64,000 bases of DNA from Bidens hawaiensis (GCA_021521415.1 JAIQDT010006467.1:62001-126000); one strand, 5' to 3'; positions 35,806 through 46,791 are shown, numbered from the stretch's first letter. Numbers and translations: made by a program. Notes: generated by a model not told the origin, from the sequence alone.

Positions 35806-36935
35806 ATGGCTTCTCAATCAAAGTTTACCTATTCTTCAATGCCATCCTTAGTCTTTGGAGTTTCACAGCCTCTTCCTCCTCTACCTCCTGTTCAGAAAAG
35901 GGCGACCATCGTTGTGATACCCATCTCGGGATCCAAAGGTTCTGCTTATGCTGAGGGATCTCAAAGATCAAGATCCTCTATTGTAAGACCTGTCCTTATG
36001 TCTAGAAATGAGATACTTGACATATTACTACAAATGAAGGATCACATGATGCAACAAAAGGAGACCAACAACTCTTTCCTAACGAAATTCCAGGATATCA
36101 AATCATAAGGAAAGAGATCAGTAGCAGAATCATCCACTCTGCTGAATCCCAAGGCTTTAGATTTTCGACCTCTGAGATCCTTGGGAATTCGTCATGATGA
36201 TTTTTTGGCCATGAAATCAACAATAGGAACACCTGGATCAACTCCATCCGCCAAGATCACGACTACTAGAGACTTCGGCACCATTTCAGGAGCCTCAGCT
36301 GGAAATCCCGGCACTGGTAACATTTGTTAAAATAATGCTATTCCTGTGACTAATGTTGGGACTTTGCAGGATACTAGAATAAACTCAGCAATACAGAAGG
36401 AGCTACAAAAGTTAAGGGACTTGATCTCTAGCCTCCCCGGGATAGTTCAACCGTTACCCAAAGCAGTTCCCGACAACCACAAGATTTCAAGATTCGCGTC
36501 TCCTATTTGTGATCTCGAGATCCCGAAACGGTTCCAGGCTCCTAACATGAAGCTATATGATGGGACTACGGATCCCAAAGAACATGTTGCTCAATATCAT
36601 GAAAGGATGGAGATTCATCCCATCCCATAGGAACTTAAAGAAGGTTGCTTATGCAGAGGATTTGGTTCTACATTAACCGGAGCCGCCTTGAAATGGCTGC
36701 TGAATGTTCCCCCTTTCTCTATTAAATCCTTTTCACATTTAATTAACTTATTTAATAACTAGTTCTCTTACAATAGAAGCTTTTAAAGGTTAACCAATGA
36801 TCTATATAGGATAAATCAAAGTAACGATGAGTCTCTTAGAGATTATGTAAGAAAATTTAGTAGGGAAGCTTTGGAGATTCCCAACCTTGACACAACAATG
36901 GCGTTCCAAGCCTTCAAGAAAAAAACCCGTTATCC
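35806..36935 (+). pseudogene. Tat-like Ty3 Gag relic 2
   Basis: ATG 35806 opens a Ser/Pro-rich N-terminus, and the frame then continues through stops at 36106, 36328, 36628, and two near 36760-36785. The core is clear: LEIPKRFQAPNMKLYDGTTD, PKEHVAQYHERMEIHP, GSTLTGAALKWLLNVPP, and LRDYVRKFSREALEIPNL. This is the retrotransposon Gag capsid domain of the Tat/Athila branch. It breaks off after AFQAFKKK near 36935, before any zinc knuckle, protease or RT. Five stops make it an old copy. Confidence 0.8.
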
Positions 36936-37340
36936 CTAGGATAACAAGCAAAAAACCCCGGACGGTGAAAACTATCACCACTGGTTTATTAATAACAAAG
37001 GTGATTACAATGGCGGAGCTCAAACTTGATCGTGATTACAAAGAATGCAAGTACTAGTAAGTCTCGTGTGTCTAGAGTGTGTGTTATGATTCGGTTTTGA
37101 GCTCTATTTATACAAAAATAAAAAGCTAACAATATGGCCTATAATTTAGGTAACTTTGGAATGATTCCAATTAGCCGTTAAATCTATTAATCAGTACATT
37201 TCCTTATTGGCCACGTTCTAATAACAGCAAGTGCGAGTTCTCGGGTGATCAAGCAACCGCCTTTGACCTGGTAAACATGGAAATTAGCAAAGATCGTGTT
37301 AGTTATATAATGTAATTAGGATACTTGTTACCTTGGAGGA
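36936..37340 (-). other. LTR-like fragment with TATA box
   Basis: On the - strand GTATAAATAGAGCTC (near 37102-37116) looks like an LTR promoter. It abuts the broken end of gag relic 2. No ends with TG...CA could be fixed. Confidence 0.3.
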
Positions 37341-37399
37341 TACCGCATCTTGAATCTGCTCTGAACATAACCATTGCTGAGGATACTGAAAATCCGTGC

Positions 37400-38560
37400 C
37401 CTAACAACATGAAGGTCAAATAAATGAGAATGAAAAAGAGATTTTGAAATTAAAACATGTTTTGTCACATAATAATGCTTATGCAGATAACTTGTTGAAA
37501 AAGTACAATGAATACAACAAAACATTAGAATAAACTCAAGTAAACTGTGGTAAATGGATTGAATCCAGTAAAGGATTTCAAATGCTGTTAAGCAAGCAAT
37601 CAAGCAACAATGTGAATTTTGGTATTGGATATATCATACTAAACCACCTTAGAATTATACTCTCATTACCCCATACAATTGTGTTGATGAACTTGAGGAA
37701 GAAGCTATTTTTTCAAAAATAAGTTCCATCAGTTGTTTTAACCAAATGCGGTTCCTTTAAAACTTGGTAATCAAGATCAGATAGGAAACTAATATCAAAC
37801 AACTAATGCACCACAAGAGTTCAAACCAACTTCATTTGCTGAATTGAGTGGTCAAACACTAGTTGTTGATCAAAACCCTTCACAGGTTTTTCAAAACTTG
37901 AATGGCCAAGCCAAACTCTTGTTTCAAGATGGAATTGGTAATTGGCATCCAGCAACTAATTCACTGAATGGAGGTAAAGAGGTTAATATCACAACTTTTA
38001 TTATTTAAAGGTCAAGGGTTTACTACAATCCATCGGTAGTTTCAGAAACAACTGAAAGTGTCGTAGACGTGTGCTGACATAGGATCGACAATAGATTTAT
38101 TGGCTTGTACTTCAAAGTGAGTAATCCATTGAAGTTAAAAACACACAAGAAACTTTAATCTTTATTATATTAACTTCAAAGATCAATTACAAAAGGATTT
38201 AACAGTGTCAAAGTACAAAATCACTCAAGCTCTCTCTGAAATTTCCAAAAACTTTTTTTCTAAAACACATAAGTCTATAGGTATTTATAGACTTGACACA
38301 ACACACTTATGGCTCATATGTTACGCGGCACATAAGTTATGTGCCGTATAACTTATGCGTTCCATAAGCTGACTTATGCGCTGGCTACGTATACAATGAC
38401 ATTAACGTACAAAACTAATAGAAACAAGACCCTAGCGATAGACGTTCATGTCCCAACAACAACTGATGATTTAATCTACCACAACAGTTGTTTCAACTCA
38501 AACAGTTGATATCCCAAGAATATCAGAAGTTCAAAGAAAATTGAATTCCTAGATTAGTTG
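37400..38560 (+). pseudogene. Copia (SIRE-like?) Gag relic
   Basis: Lys/Asn-rich sequence: EILKLKHVLSHNNAYADNLL, a stop near 37529, then CGKWIESSKGFQMLLSKQSS and NFGIGY. The WIESSKGF...LLxxQ...GxGY pattern occurs in the C-terminal Gag region of some plant copia elements. After further frame changes the text continues (AELSGQTLVVDQNPSQVFQN) up to the solo LTR at 38053 and seems to go on in the same sense beyond it. No catalytic domain follows. Family assignment is tentative. Confidence 0.45.
38053..38458 (-). repeat. Solo LTR, 406 bp, with TSD
   Basis: On the - strand it starts TGTTGGGACATG and ends CACTTTCA, so it has TG...CA ends. It is flanked by ACAAC at 38048-38052 and 38459-38463. A TATA box (TCTATAAATACC, near 38270) lies in it on the - strand. 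No internal region remains, the usual product of LTR-LTR recombination. Confidence 0.7.
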
Positions 38561-38604
38561 TTACTCATGTCAATGGTAATAGTTCAGAGATTAATCAAAT
38601 TGAA

Positions 38605-38685
38605 ACTTCATAGATATTGTAAGGGCCCCTTCATAGATATTGTAAGGGTCTGCGACCCTAACCTTCATAGATATTATAAGACTTC
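38605..38685. repeat. Three short tandem repeats
   Basis: CTTCATAGATATTGTAAGGG occurs at about 38606 and 38630, and a variant with ATTATAAG at 38661. Confidence 0.7.
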
Positions 38686-38849
38686 ACGCTACGGGCGCCG
38701 TTGGAGGGGAGAATGGGTGTCGCTGGAGGGGGGACACCGCCCGGGGGCGTGGTGGAGGCAGGCGCGAAAGGTGATGGCGTTGTCCAGACGACCGGCGTGG
38801 AGGGTAGGTGGAGGGGGCCCCACCCCAACGGGGAAATAAATATCCGTTA
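38686..38849. other. GC-rich block
   Basis: Unlike its neighbours this stretch is strongly GC-rich (GGAGGGGGG, CGCCCGGGGGCG, GGGGGCCCCACCCC). It stands just before the PIF-like promoter and may be the outer part of that element. No terminal inverted repeat could be matched. Confidence 0.35.
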
Positions 38850-38850
38850 A

Positions 38851-38906
<56 letters not shown>
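38850..38906. repeat. (AAT)n microsatellite
   Basis: About 19 AAT units. On the - strand it yields poly-Tyr or poly-Ile open frames that are artefacts. Confidence 0.95.
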
Positions 38907-38907
<1 letters not shown>

Positions 38908-38913
38908 CCATTT

Positions 38914-38923
38914 CTCTATAAAT
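38914..38923 (+). promoter_or_regulatory. Probable TATA box of the PIF-like ORF1
   Basis: TCTATAAATT lies about 90 bp upstream of ATG 39008, a normal plant spacing with a 5' leader of about 60 bp. Confidence 0.45.
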
Positions 38924-39007
38924 TCAAACCATTTTCTCAATTTTACTCAAACAACTTTCATTGTCACACCAAATTTAGCCATCTTCACACAAAAAAAAAA
39001 ATTAACC

Positions 39008-39447
39008 ATGAATCCTAACTCGAACCCAAACCCAAACCCGAACACGAGCTCGAGCTCAAACCCGAACCCAAAGCCAAATCCAAACCTATGGGATCCGAGT
39101 TGTACGTGGTGGGCTGGTTTGGTCGCAAATAACGTCGACTGTAGCAACCCGTTCTATGCAAACCAACAACGACCGATGATTCCTCCACCCATGAAACCAT
39201 TTAACCTCGATATGTTCTTTCGGTCGCCAATGACGTATACGTCCTCGCAAGTACCACAAACCCAAATACCCAAAACACAATTACCCGAAACCCAAATACC
39301 CGAAACACAAGTGCCCGAAACGCAAGTCCGCCGTCCAAAAAGAAGTCATAAAAAAACGAACCCGGATAACGTTCAAACAACTGAAAAGGGCGAAAGACAA
39401 AAGTAGGAAGTGGAAGAAGAAATGGCGTTAGCGTTAGCGTGGATCGA
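39008..39447 (+). pseudogene. PIF/Harbinger ORF1-like (Myb/SANT-like) protein, N-terminal part
   Basis: ATG 39008 opens 132 codons: an Asn/Pro repeat (NPNSNPNPNPN), a region with LWDPSCTWWAGL, and a run of xPETQ repeats, then RRPKRSHKK. After TAG 39404 the same frame continues VEEEMALALAWIDV, which matches the first helix of the Myb/SANT-like domain of PIF/Harbinger ORF1 proteins (W..EE..ALA.AWI.VS); the stop sits where the conserved Trp is expected (TGG to TAG). The reading ends abruptly at 39447, where an LTR begins with TGTCACACC. ORF1 proteins bind transposon ends and help import the transposase into the nucleus. Confidence 0.6.
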
Positions 39448-39925
39448 TGTCACACCCTGCCATGGGGGCCTGGTCGTTTTATGGACAAACTGGTACCAAT
39501 GCAAATAGCGGAATATCATTAATAAAGATAAGCTACAATGTTTGCACTATGCATTTAAAACAAGCTGTAACTACACAACTATCTCTTTTATGACACTTCT
39601 GCAATCTGTGTTGGGTTCTACTAATCTCCTTGGCATCTAATCTTCATTGTTCTTGTTCGACATACAACTCTATCCTTAGGCATACTCATTACAATGCTAA
39701 TCCAAATTGCTATCCACAAGGTACCTGAATACATGCTAAAAAGAGTCAACTAAAAAGTTGGTGAGTCCGTGAGTTTAGCTCACATACACATAGAAGAGTT
39801 AATATATAAAAGTGCACAAGTTTGCGTGTATGTAAGTACAAAGCATGGTGCACATCAATCAAGTTAACAATCAATCCTGCATTCGATCATAAGCCTCCCC
39901 TCGACTTACAATTGAACAACACATG
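39448..39925 (-). repeat. LTR fragment, left half (Ty3 type)
   Basis: Starts TGTCACACCCTGCC, which read on the - strand is the ending GGCAGGGTGTGACA shared in form with the Tekay LTRs and the solo LTR at 42987. It interrupts the PIF-like gene. Its right continuation is probably 45779-46012, with the LARD in between. Confidence 0.6.
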
Positions 39926-39975
39926 TCCCCGATTATTACTCTGCTAAGCAATAATGCAAACGTTAGCGAGCTCGG

Positions 39976-39989
39976 TCTCTGATACCAAC
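39976..39989 (-). other. Extra primer-site-like sequence outside the LARD
   Basis: TCTCTGATACCAAC, the reverse complement of GTTGGTATCAGAGA, abuts the outer edge of the LARD's left LTR, where plain flanking DNA is expected. About 50 bp further left (39925-39975) does not match the LARD internal region. Confidence 0.6.
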
Positions 39990-40509
39990 TGACAAGACCC
40001 AAGCCCCGGTGCGGAAGCGTGAACAGTTGTCGTTATTAACGGTGGAGCTCGGATCTGAGCTAGCATCGAATCGTATTCACTCTTGAAAGGTGTTTTGGAC
40101 GGATGAGTGGTGTTTGGGTGAGAGCCTGAATCGATTACAATAAACAATCGACTGGATGAACAAATATATGTAATCGAAACACAAATAAAGAAGTGGTAGT
40201 ATGATTTCATTAGTCACAAGATTGTCATACAGCGCACTCATACATACACACATACATACAATAAAGATCAGCCACCTCTAGCAGAGCTCATCCTGGAGGC
40301 GGCGGTTCTCTCTAAGAGGTAAAACCCTAGATCTCATACAATACACAATACATTCTTACTAGACAAATTAACAAATACATCTATTTATACTAGTCTAGCA
40401 TGTCTTGGTCTTCAAGCCATCCACCCTTGGTTGAGACCAAAAATATTAATTATTTTTCACCCATAATAATAATAATTCGATGCGTCGGTCAAAAATATAA
40501 GTCCCAACA
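39990..40509 (-). repeat. LARD 3' LTR
   Basis: 520 bp. It has a TATA box on the - strand (GTATAAATAG, 40381-40390) and aligns with 42930-42986/45357-45778 apart from a short loss in the second copy near 45427-45437. Confidence 0.9.
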
Positions 40510-41436
40510 ATCTTCCCCTTAGACCAATGCCATCGAATTTCTTCCATGATCACCTCAAAAACTCGTTTTCTTTCGTTGAAATTCTCCCCATCACGTTAAG
40601 CTTCTCCCGTTGTTCATTTTAGATCATTTCTCCTATATCACTTCTGGATACATTTGTATGGGAATATGAACGAGGCTTTGAACTTCAAAGATCAACTTCA
40701 AGTAACAAGGTCATCACAAGAAAAAATAAACTCAATGTGATCATCAAATAATCTTCCATTCTTCAAATCTGTTTCTTCCCTTGTAAATCATCTTCAAACC
40801 ATTCCCGGAATCAAGATAGCATTCAAGTCAACCATAACCCGTTCTTGATTGTCAAGTGGCTATCTTCATAGGAGGTTAAACTCTACTGATCATCCGTTCA
40901 CCATGTTACTAGTGATGACTCTATCTTCTCAACTGTACTAGGAAATCTGAAAACTCACAAACAAACAAACGTCTCTAAAGAATCTTGGATTATTGATCTT
41001 GATCAACTTTTCATTAACTTGAGTCTTTTCACTTGATTTGAAGCTTTTTACTCCCCCAATTTCGTTGCAATTGTCTTTAAAATTGTGTCTTCAAACAAGT
41101 GTGGGTGAAACAATCTTGACCATCCTTATCAAGATTGTTGATTCTGTAATAAACAAAGATAAACAAAACATTATGTTGGTTGACACTCATAAGTGATTAA
41201 ATCCGTAAGCTTGGTCAACACTTGTTCTTGTAAAGCTCTTTGATGAAGTTTGTGAAAAATTGATAAGGCTTTGATTTCCTTTTGCTTGTTGATGATTTGA
41301 TAAAATTTACCAAAATACCCCTGGTATATATCTTCCGTAAAGATCAGCTTGGTCAAACGGTCAACGGCACCAAAAATCTCAAGTGTAATTCATTCACGAG
41401 CACACATAAGTCAAAGTCCCTTCACAAGCATACAAT

Positions 41437-41730
41437 TTTTTTTTTGCTCGAGCATGGTCGAGTCCCTTGCTCGAGAAAACACTTGTATTTTTCTGTCATT
41501 ACTCGATCATGCTTCTGTCTTTACTCGAGCATGCTCGAGACCATGCTTGAGACCTTGCTCGAAAATACTTAGTTTTTTTTGTCTATCATCGAGCATGCTC
41601 GAGACCATGCTCGAGACCTTGCTCGAAAATACTTGTGTTTTTTCTGTCTTTCATCGAGCATGCTCGAGGGCTTGCTTGAAACACTTGTGTTTTTCTGTCT
41701 TTTCCTGATCATGCTCAAAAGAAAAAGTGT
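41437..41730. repeat. Palindrome-rich tandem repeat set 1
   Basis: About four units of 65-80 bp. Each has GAGCATGCTCGAG (a palindrome core), CTTGCTCGAAAATACTTG and a T-rich TTTTTTCTGTCTTTC piece. Confidence 0.8.
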
Positions 41731-41916
41731 GCTAAAAAACACTTGTATTTTTTCTTCTCTTTTCATAGGCATGCTCAGGAGCCAAAGTGTGCTCGAAGAA
41801 GGTTTGCTCAAGTAAAACAAAGTGTGCTCGACACCAAAAGATATACTGTTGAGATAAACAAGGATGTGCTCGGGGTTCATGTGCTCGAATCCAAACTTGA
41901 TGTGCTCGACTTTGCA

Positions 41917-42305
41917 TGCTCGAGCAATCGATAAGCTACCTTTCGAGTAAACATATCGATGCTCGAACAGCAGAAACATTCCGTTGTGCTCAAAAGACTT
42001 CATGAAAGTTCAGGACTTGTCCACTGTGCTCGAGCAATTGATAAGATACCTTTCGGGTAAACATATCGACGGTCGAACAACAGAAACATTTCCTTGCGCT
42101 CGTAATACCTCATTACAGTTCAGGACTTGTCCATGGTGCTCGAGCAATAGATAAGATACCTTTCAGGTAAACATATCGAAGCTCGAATAACAGAAACATT
42201 TCCTTGTGCTCATAAGAATTCATGACAGTTTTGTCCATTATGCTCGAGCAATAGATAAGATACCTTTCGAGTACACATATCGATGCTCGAACAGCAGACC
42301 TTTCT
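41917..42305. repeat. Tandem repeat set 2, ~110 bp period
   Basis: GCTCGAGCAAT starts at 41918, 42028, 42138 and 42242. Each unit continues ATAAGATACCTTTCGRGTA, AACATATCGA, GCTCGAACA and CAGAAACATT. The last unit is shorter. Confidence 0.9.
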
Positions 42306-42986
42306 TCTGCATCATCAATCAATGATTTTCCAATACAGAACCTGCTTGAATATTCCCTTTGCATTTTCCATCTACTGCAACGAACAATGATTAGAATGCT
42401 CCTAGTACCTGTTCATTCTTGACTTCTACATATCAGATTGTACCAGCAGCAATGTTCTTCAATATTCCCTTTACTGTTCAAGCAGCACACTCATATCAAA
42501 AACAATTATGAGCACATAAAACCCTAATTTTCAGATCAAGAACCAAGTTTCTTCATCTGAAATTAATCGTTGTAGCAATATCCCAGTCATCTCGATATCA
42601 ACCATCTATCTTCAATCTATCAACAGCCGTTACAGATCTGAAAATCATCTTCAATAATAGTTTTGCCCCAAAACGAGCTAAAAACACTGTTACATCATAT
42701 CTGGACCGATATGACCAAATAAACATGAAATTGATGTTGAATCTCCGAACGAGTCATCAACCCAAACATCAATCCACATAAATTTTACCCAAATCATCAA
42801 ATAATTTCAAAACCCTAAAAAATTTTTAACAAACTTCATCGGTTTAACGTCCATGGTGGATTCAAGAGCGAGATGAATTAGATTCAGCGGCTAGTCTGAA
42901 CGATTCGGTAATCCTGCTCTGATACCAACTAGCAAGACCCAAGCCCCGGTGCGGAAGCGTGAATAGTGGTCGTTATTAACGGTGGA

Positions 42987-45351
42987 TGTCACACCCCGAC
43001 CAAAGGCGGCAGAACATGCCGAGGTGTAACGATTGTCCATAAGCACATGACACTAATTAAAGTGACAGTATTTAATAAACTCATTTCATTTCACAACATC
43101 GAAAATGTCACATAACAATTATCCAAAAAATAACCATAAACAAGATATCACAAAATATGGCAAATTTGATATTGTTCATTTTTACTAATATCCTAAGGTC
43201 TTTGATGTCGTTTTCTTCACAATCATAAATCAACCAAGATGCAAACCTGCAACATTTCATAAAATAAAGTTTGTCAACACAAAGGTCGGTAAGCAATTCA
43301 TAAGTTTAATCATATTAGTATACAATAAAGATAGCCACAAAACTTGCATACGAAACGATAAATAAAAGTGGTAATTTGGATAAATAGATATCGCTAAACA
43401 CATTAGCGACACCTAGCTATAAGGGGATGCCAAATAGTCTAGGATTTTATAGTTATCGTTAATTGCATTACGTTAATTAACGATAACGACACCTTGCTAT
43501 AAGGGGATGCCAAATAGTCTAGGATTTTATAGTTCCACCAACCAAAAGCGATAAACACATAGGCATAAAGCATTGAACACCAAATCGAGCAATTATTTAG
43601 GTAAAGTATACAACTACGTTTGTGGTTTTAGATTCAAATATAAAGCATTTTGTTGAATAAGTATGAAATATCACCCCCAAAATAAAATATGGAAAATGGG
43701 GTATGAAGTACTCACCTTCAAGTAGTAATTTGGAGATTTGTCGGAACGACGAGTTTAACGCACAATGCGTAAAAAGAAAAGAAGTCTTGAATTTAGAAAG
43801 GTTGTCTTGAAGGTCTTTAAACAAAATAAATGTTGAGAAATGTAAATAATTAAAGTTCAAGGTTTTAAAATGTAACTATTTAAGAATTTATAATAATAAC
43901 CCTTTAAAAATGTAAGTTTGTTCGAAACCGGGTTAAAGTATCTAACCTTAATATTTACTCAACCTATATTAAGTAATAAGGTGGATAAAATGCAAGAATG
44001 CAAATCCCTTTGGAATAAAGATACTAAAACGGTTTTTTTTATCGAGTGTTCGGGTTGTCGGTTCAGGTCTTGATAATTGGTCAAACCCAAAGTCAACTTT
44101 CCAAAATATTGAATGTTATGAGATAACTCAATAAAATTTAATAAGACTTAACCAAGTATGTAGTTCCATTGTTTTAGAACTAACAACGCACGTTAAGCGA
44201 GTGTTCGGTTTTGTCGGTCCAAACTTTGTTATGAGATCAAGTTGGATCCAACATTTCCAAGTACTTAAGAAAATATTTAAAAATCAATTTGTAACTATTT
44301 TTAAAGAAATATACAAGTCTTGATGGCTAAAAAAAACACACTTGTGTGTCTTAAGCGAGTAAGAATCGGTTTGGTTCGGTTTCCATCTCACAACAAGTTC
44401 ATAGATGGTTTCCAAATGTCCAAACACTAAAGAACTTGTATAATAATGTACAAATAAAAAAATACCAAAAGTTAACAATAAAGTCTTTAAACAAAAGTTC
44501 GGTTTTCGGTTCGGATCGTGTTTCGGGTTAAGACCGAGGTAAGATTCTACAAACCCATAACCATAGAATTTATAAAAATGATTTTAGAAACTTAGATCTA
44601 ACAATAAGCATGTTTAAACAATTATTTAACAAAACTAGTAACAAAGTTTGGTTTACGGTTTAGAGCTATTTACGGTTAAACCAAAGCATAGACTTTTAAA
44701 AACCCATAACCATGGAACTTGTAAACATGACCAACAAACTAATATAAGCAAGATTAATATGTATGAACAAGTTATATAGATGTATATATATCAAGGACAC
44801 GAAGTCCTCCATGAAGCCTTGCCTTATGAGGTCCGAAACCTCACCGACCGGAATCGGAGAAGTAACTACCAAAGGTAAATAAGGGGTGTATATTATTTAT
44901 ATGTTGCACAACCATAAACAAGTATTAATAAGGCTACATAAACTAATTAAGATGAAAGACTAAAAACCTTCAAGAACACCTAAGAAGATAACTTTGAATC
45001 TTTGATGTTTGAGAGAGTTTTTTTTTTTTGGAGTTGTAGCAAGGGAAATTGAAGAGGAAAGACGTATATATAGGGTAATGTTGGTGGTCAAATATGGGCG
45101 TGAGACACAAGAGTTTTCATGCAAAATGGATCAAGACAAAAACACAAAACAACAAAAATAAATAAATAAATAAATAAAAATAAAAATAAAGATAGGATGC
45201 TTTCAAGACCCAACAAGTGTGAAACAATATTGTAACATAAATCCATCATTTTGATTATAACATAAGCTTCGGTTTACAAATCGGGTCGGTTTACATAATA
45301 AACAAATACAAAAATGAATACAAACAAGACCCGAAATTGACGAATGTCACA
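42987..45351 (-). repeat. Solo LTR, 2365 bp (Ty3 type)
   Basis: Flanked by the direct repeat GTGGA (42982-42986, 45352-45356). On the - strand it begins TGTGACATTCG and ends GGTCGGGGTGTGACA, like the Tekay and gag-only LTRs in this window. It contains no primer site, polypurine tract or coding domain, so it is a solo LTR. Its body (44040-44800) is made of diverged modules with GAGTGTTCGGTTTTGTCGGT-like phrases. Confidence 0.9.
43400..43545. repeat. 80-bp duplication inside the solo LTR
   Basis: CTATAAGGGGATGCC with the following 30 bases occurs at about 43417 and 43497. Between them ATCGTTAATT/AATTAACGAT form a 10-bp inverted repeat. Confidence 0.85.
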
Positions 45352-45778
45352 GTGGAGCTCGGATCTGAGCTAGGATCGAATCGTATTCACTCTTGAAAGG
45401 TGTTTTGGACGGATGAGTGGTGTTTGCTCTCCTGAATCGATTACAATGAACGATCGACTAGATGAACAAATATATGAAATCGAAACACAAATAAAGAAGT
45501 GGTAGTATGATTTCATTAGTCACAAGATTGTCATACATACACACATGGAGGTGATCTCATCCCGGAGGCGGTGGCTCTCTCTAAGAGGTAAAACCCTAGA
45601 TCTCACACAATACACAATACACTCACGCTAGACAAATTAACAAATACATCTATTTATACTAGTCTAGCATGTCTTGGTCTTCAAGCCATCCGCCCTTGGT
45701 TGAGACCAAAAATATTAATTATTTTTCACCCATAATAATAATAATTCGATGCGTCGGTCTAAAATATAAGTCCCAACA

Positions 45779-46012
45779 CATATGCCGCAACGGTCCGCAG
45801 ACCTCACTGTGGTTTACCTGACATAAGGTCACTATGCGTGGGGGTCTCCAAAATAGTACTACCCATACGAGCCATTGGCTCACTTCCTGAGTTAATGGTT
45901 GCGTAGTTTAAAATGGGACAAAACTATGGCAAAAACAGTTTTTGATAAACATCACACCATAAGTAAATCACAGCATGTATTCAGGCCAAAAAAGTTTAAG
46001 TAAAAGGGCATC
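45779..46012 (-). repeat. LTR fragment, probable right half of 39448-39925
   Basis: Reads GCCGCAACGG, GAGCCATTGGCTCAC, GTGGGGGTCTCC, similar in style to the Tekay LTR section around 47380-47470 (GCCACCGGCTCG, GTGGGGACTTTCG). It lies between the LARD and the CACTA end. Confidence 0.45.
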
Positions 46013-46791
46013 CACTACAAAAAAAAGGCACCATTAGAAACTACTCTTTTAGGGGCAGATATATCAGTCTCGAATGCTTAGTATCTGGGACTGATTTATC
46101 AGTTACCATTACTATTGGGGACTGATTTTTTTGTGACTGATATTAGGGACTGATAATCAGTCGCGCACATTATCTGAGACTAAATTTTAGTCATAAATAG
46201 ACACTGAAAAATGGCACAAAAATTTGGTGTCTAGTCTTCAGTCTTTAACGTGAAAGGAACATATTAGAGTATTCAGTATTTGATGTATTTTGTGTATGGA
46301 AAGATCAAGTACTGATTCTTAGTCTGTATTTGTTGGGAGCAAATTCTTCAATATAAGGAAAAATATTAGGCGCTAAGAATCAGTCTAAAAATTCGTGTAA
46401 TGTACCTTTTTTCAGAACTGATTTTCAATCTCTAAATTTAATTTTTGATGAAGTAATTTGAGATTATTATATAGTCTTTAATAACCACCGAATATAGGGA
46501 CTAATCTTCATTTTCCAAACATCATCGTCACTTCAATCGTTTTGTGTCTAAACTTTTAGTGACTGCTATATTAGTCTCAAATACATTGTATTTGGGACTG
46601 ATTTATCAGTTACTAACTAATTGGACAATATAAGGTTTATGCCGGAAACTTATTTGAGACTGAATTTCAATCCCAAACAGATGATGAAAATTATTCGTAT
46701 GGCATCTGATCTTAAGTCTCTAATAAACTATTTTGGTAATTATTTTTTCGTCAACGCCCATTTTGGTAAAATATAACTCTAATTCATTTCC
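46013..46791. mobile_element. CACTA transposon, one end
   Basis: Starts CACTACAAAAAAAAGG, the classic CACTA terminus. Many subterminal repeats in both orientations follow: GGGACTGAT, ATCAGTCTC, TATCAGT, TTTAGTC. The Tekay element interrupts it at 46791. I do not find the matching TAGTG end to the right. No transposase sequence is seen. Confidence 0.7.

Larger units (their letters stand above)
40510..42928 (-). other. LARD internal region, non-coding
   Basis: Begins (left) with the reversed polypurine tract ATCTTCCCCTTAGAC (40510-40524) and ends (right) with the primer site GCTCTGATACCAAC (42916-42929). Its middle is filled by two sets of palindrome-rich tandem repeats. Frames up to 144 codons there derive from the repeats and lack any domain. 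Confidence 0.8.
39990..45778 (-). mobile_element. Non-coding LTR retrotransposon (LARD), - strand
   Basis: Two copies of a ~520-bp LTR (39990-40509; 42930-42986 plus 45357-45778) flank a 2.4-kb internal region. On the - strand the LTR starts TGTTGGGACTTATA and ends GGGTCTTGTCA (TA-ending variant in the other copy). A polypurine tract lies beside the left copy and a Met-type primer site beside the right copy, which sets the - orientation. There is no coding domain. The right copy is split by a solo LTR. No clean target duplication is found. Confidence 0.85.
42930..45778 (-). repeat. LARD 5' LTR, split by a solo LTR
   Basis: The LTR pieces 42930-42986 and 45357-45778 join exactly when the insertion and one GTGGA copy are removed, as judged by the intact copy at 39990-40509. 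Confidence 0.9.

Noticed and set aside
38684..38940. Frames with poly-Tyr or poly-Ile
   Set aside because: Direct translation of the (AAT)n microsatellite.
41282..42003. Ser/His/Leu-rich open frames in both strands of the LARD
   Set aside because: They follow the tandem repeats and have no known domain; the element has proper LTR signals and no other coding trace.
41918..42305. Regular repeats resembling a CRISPR array
   Set aside because: The units are repeated along their whole length with no unique spacers, and the context is a plant LTR element.
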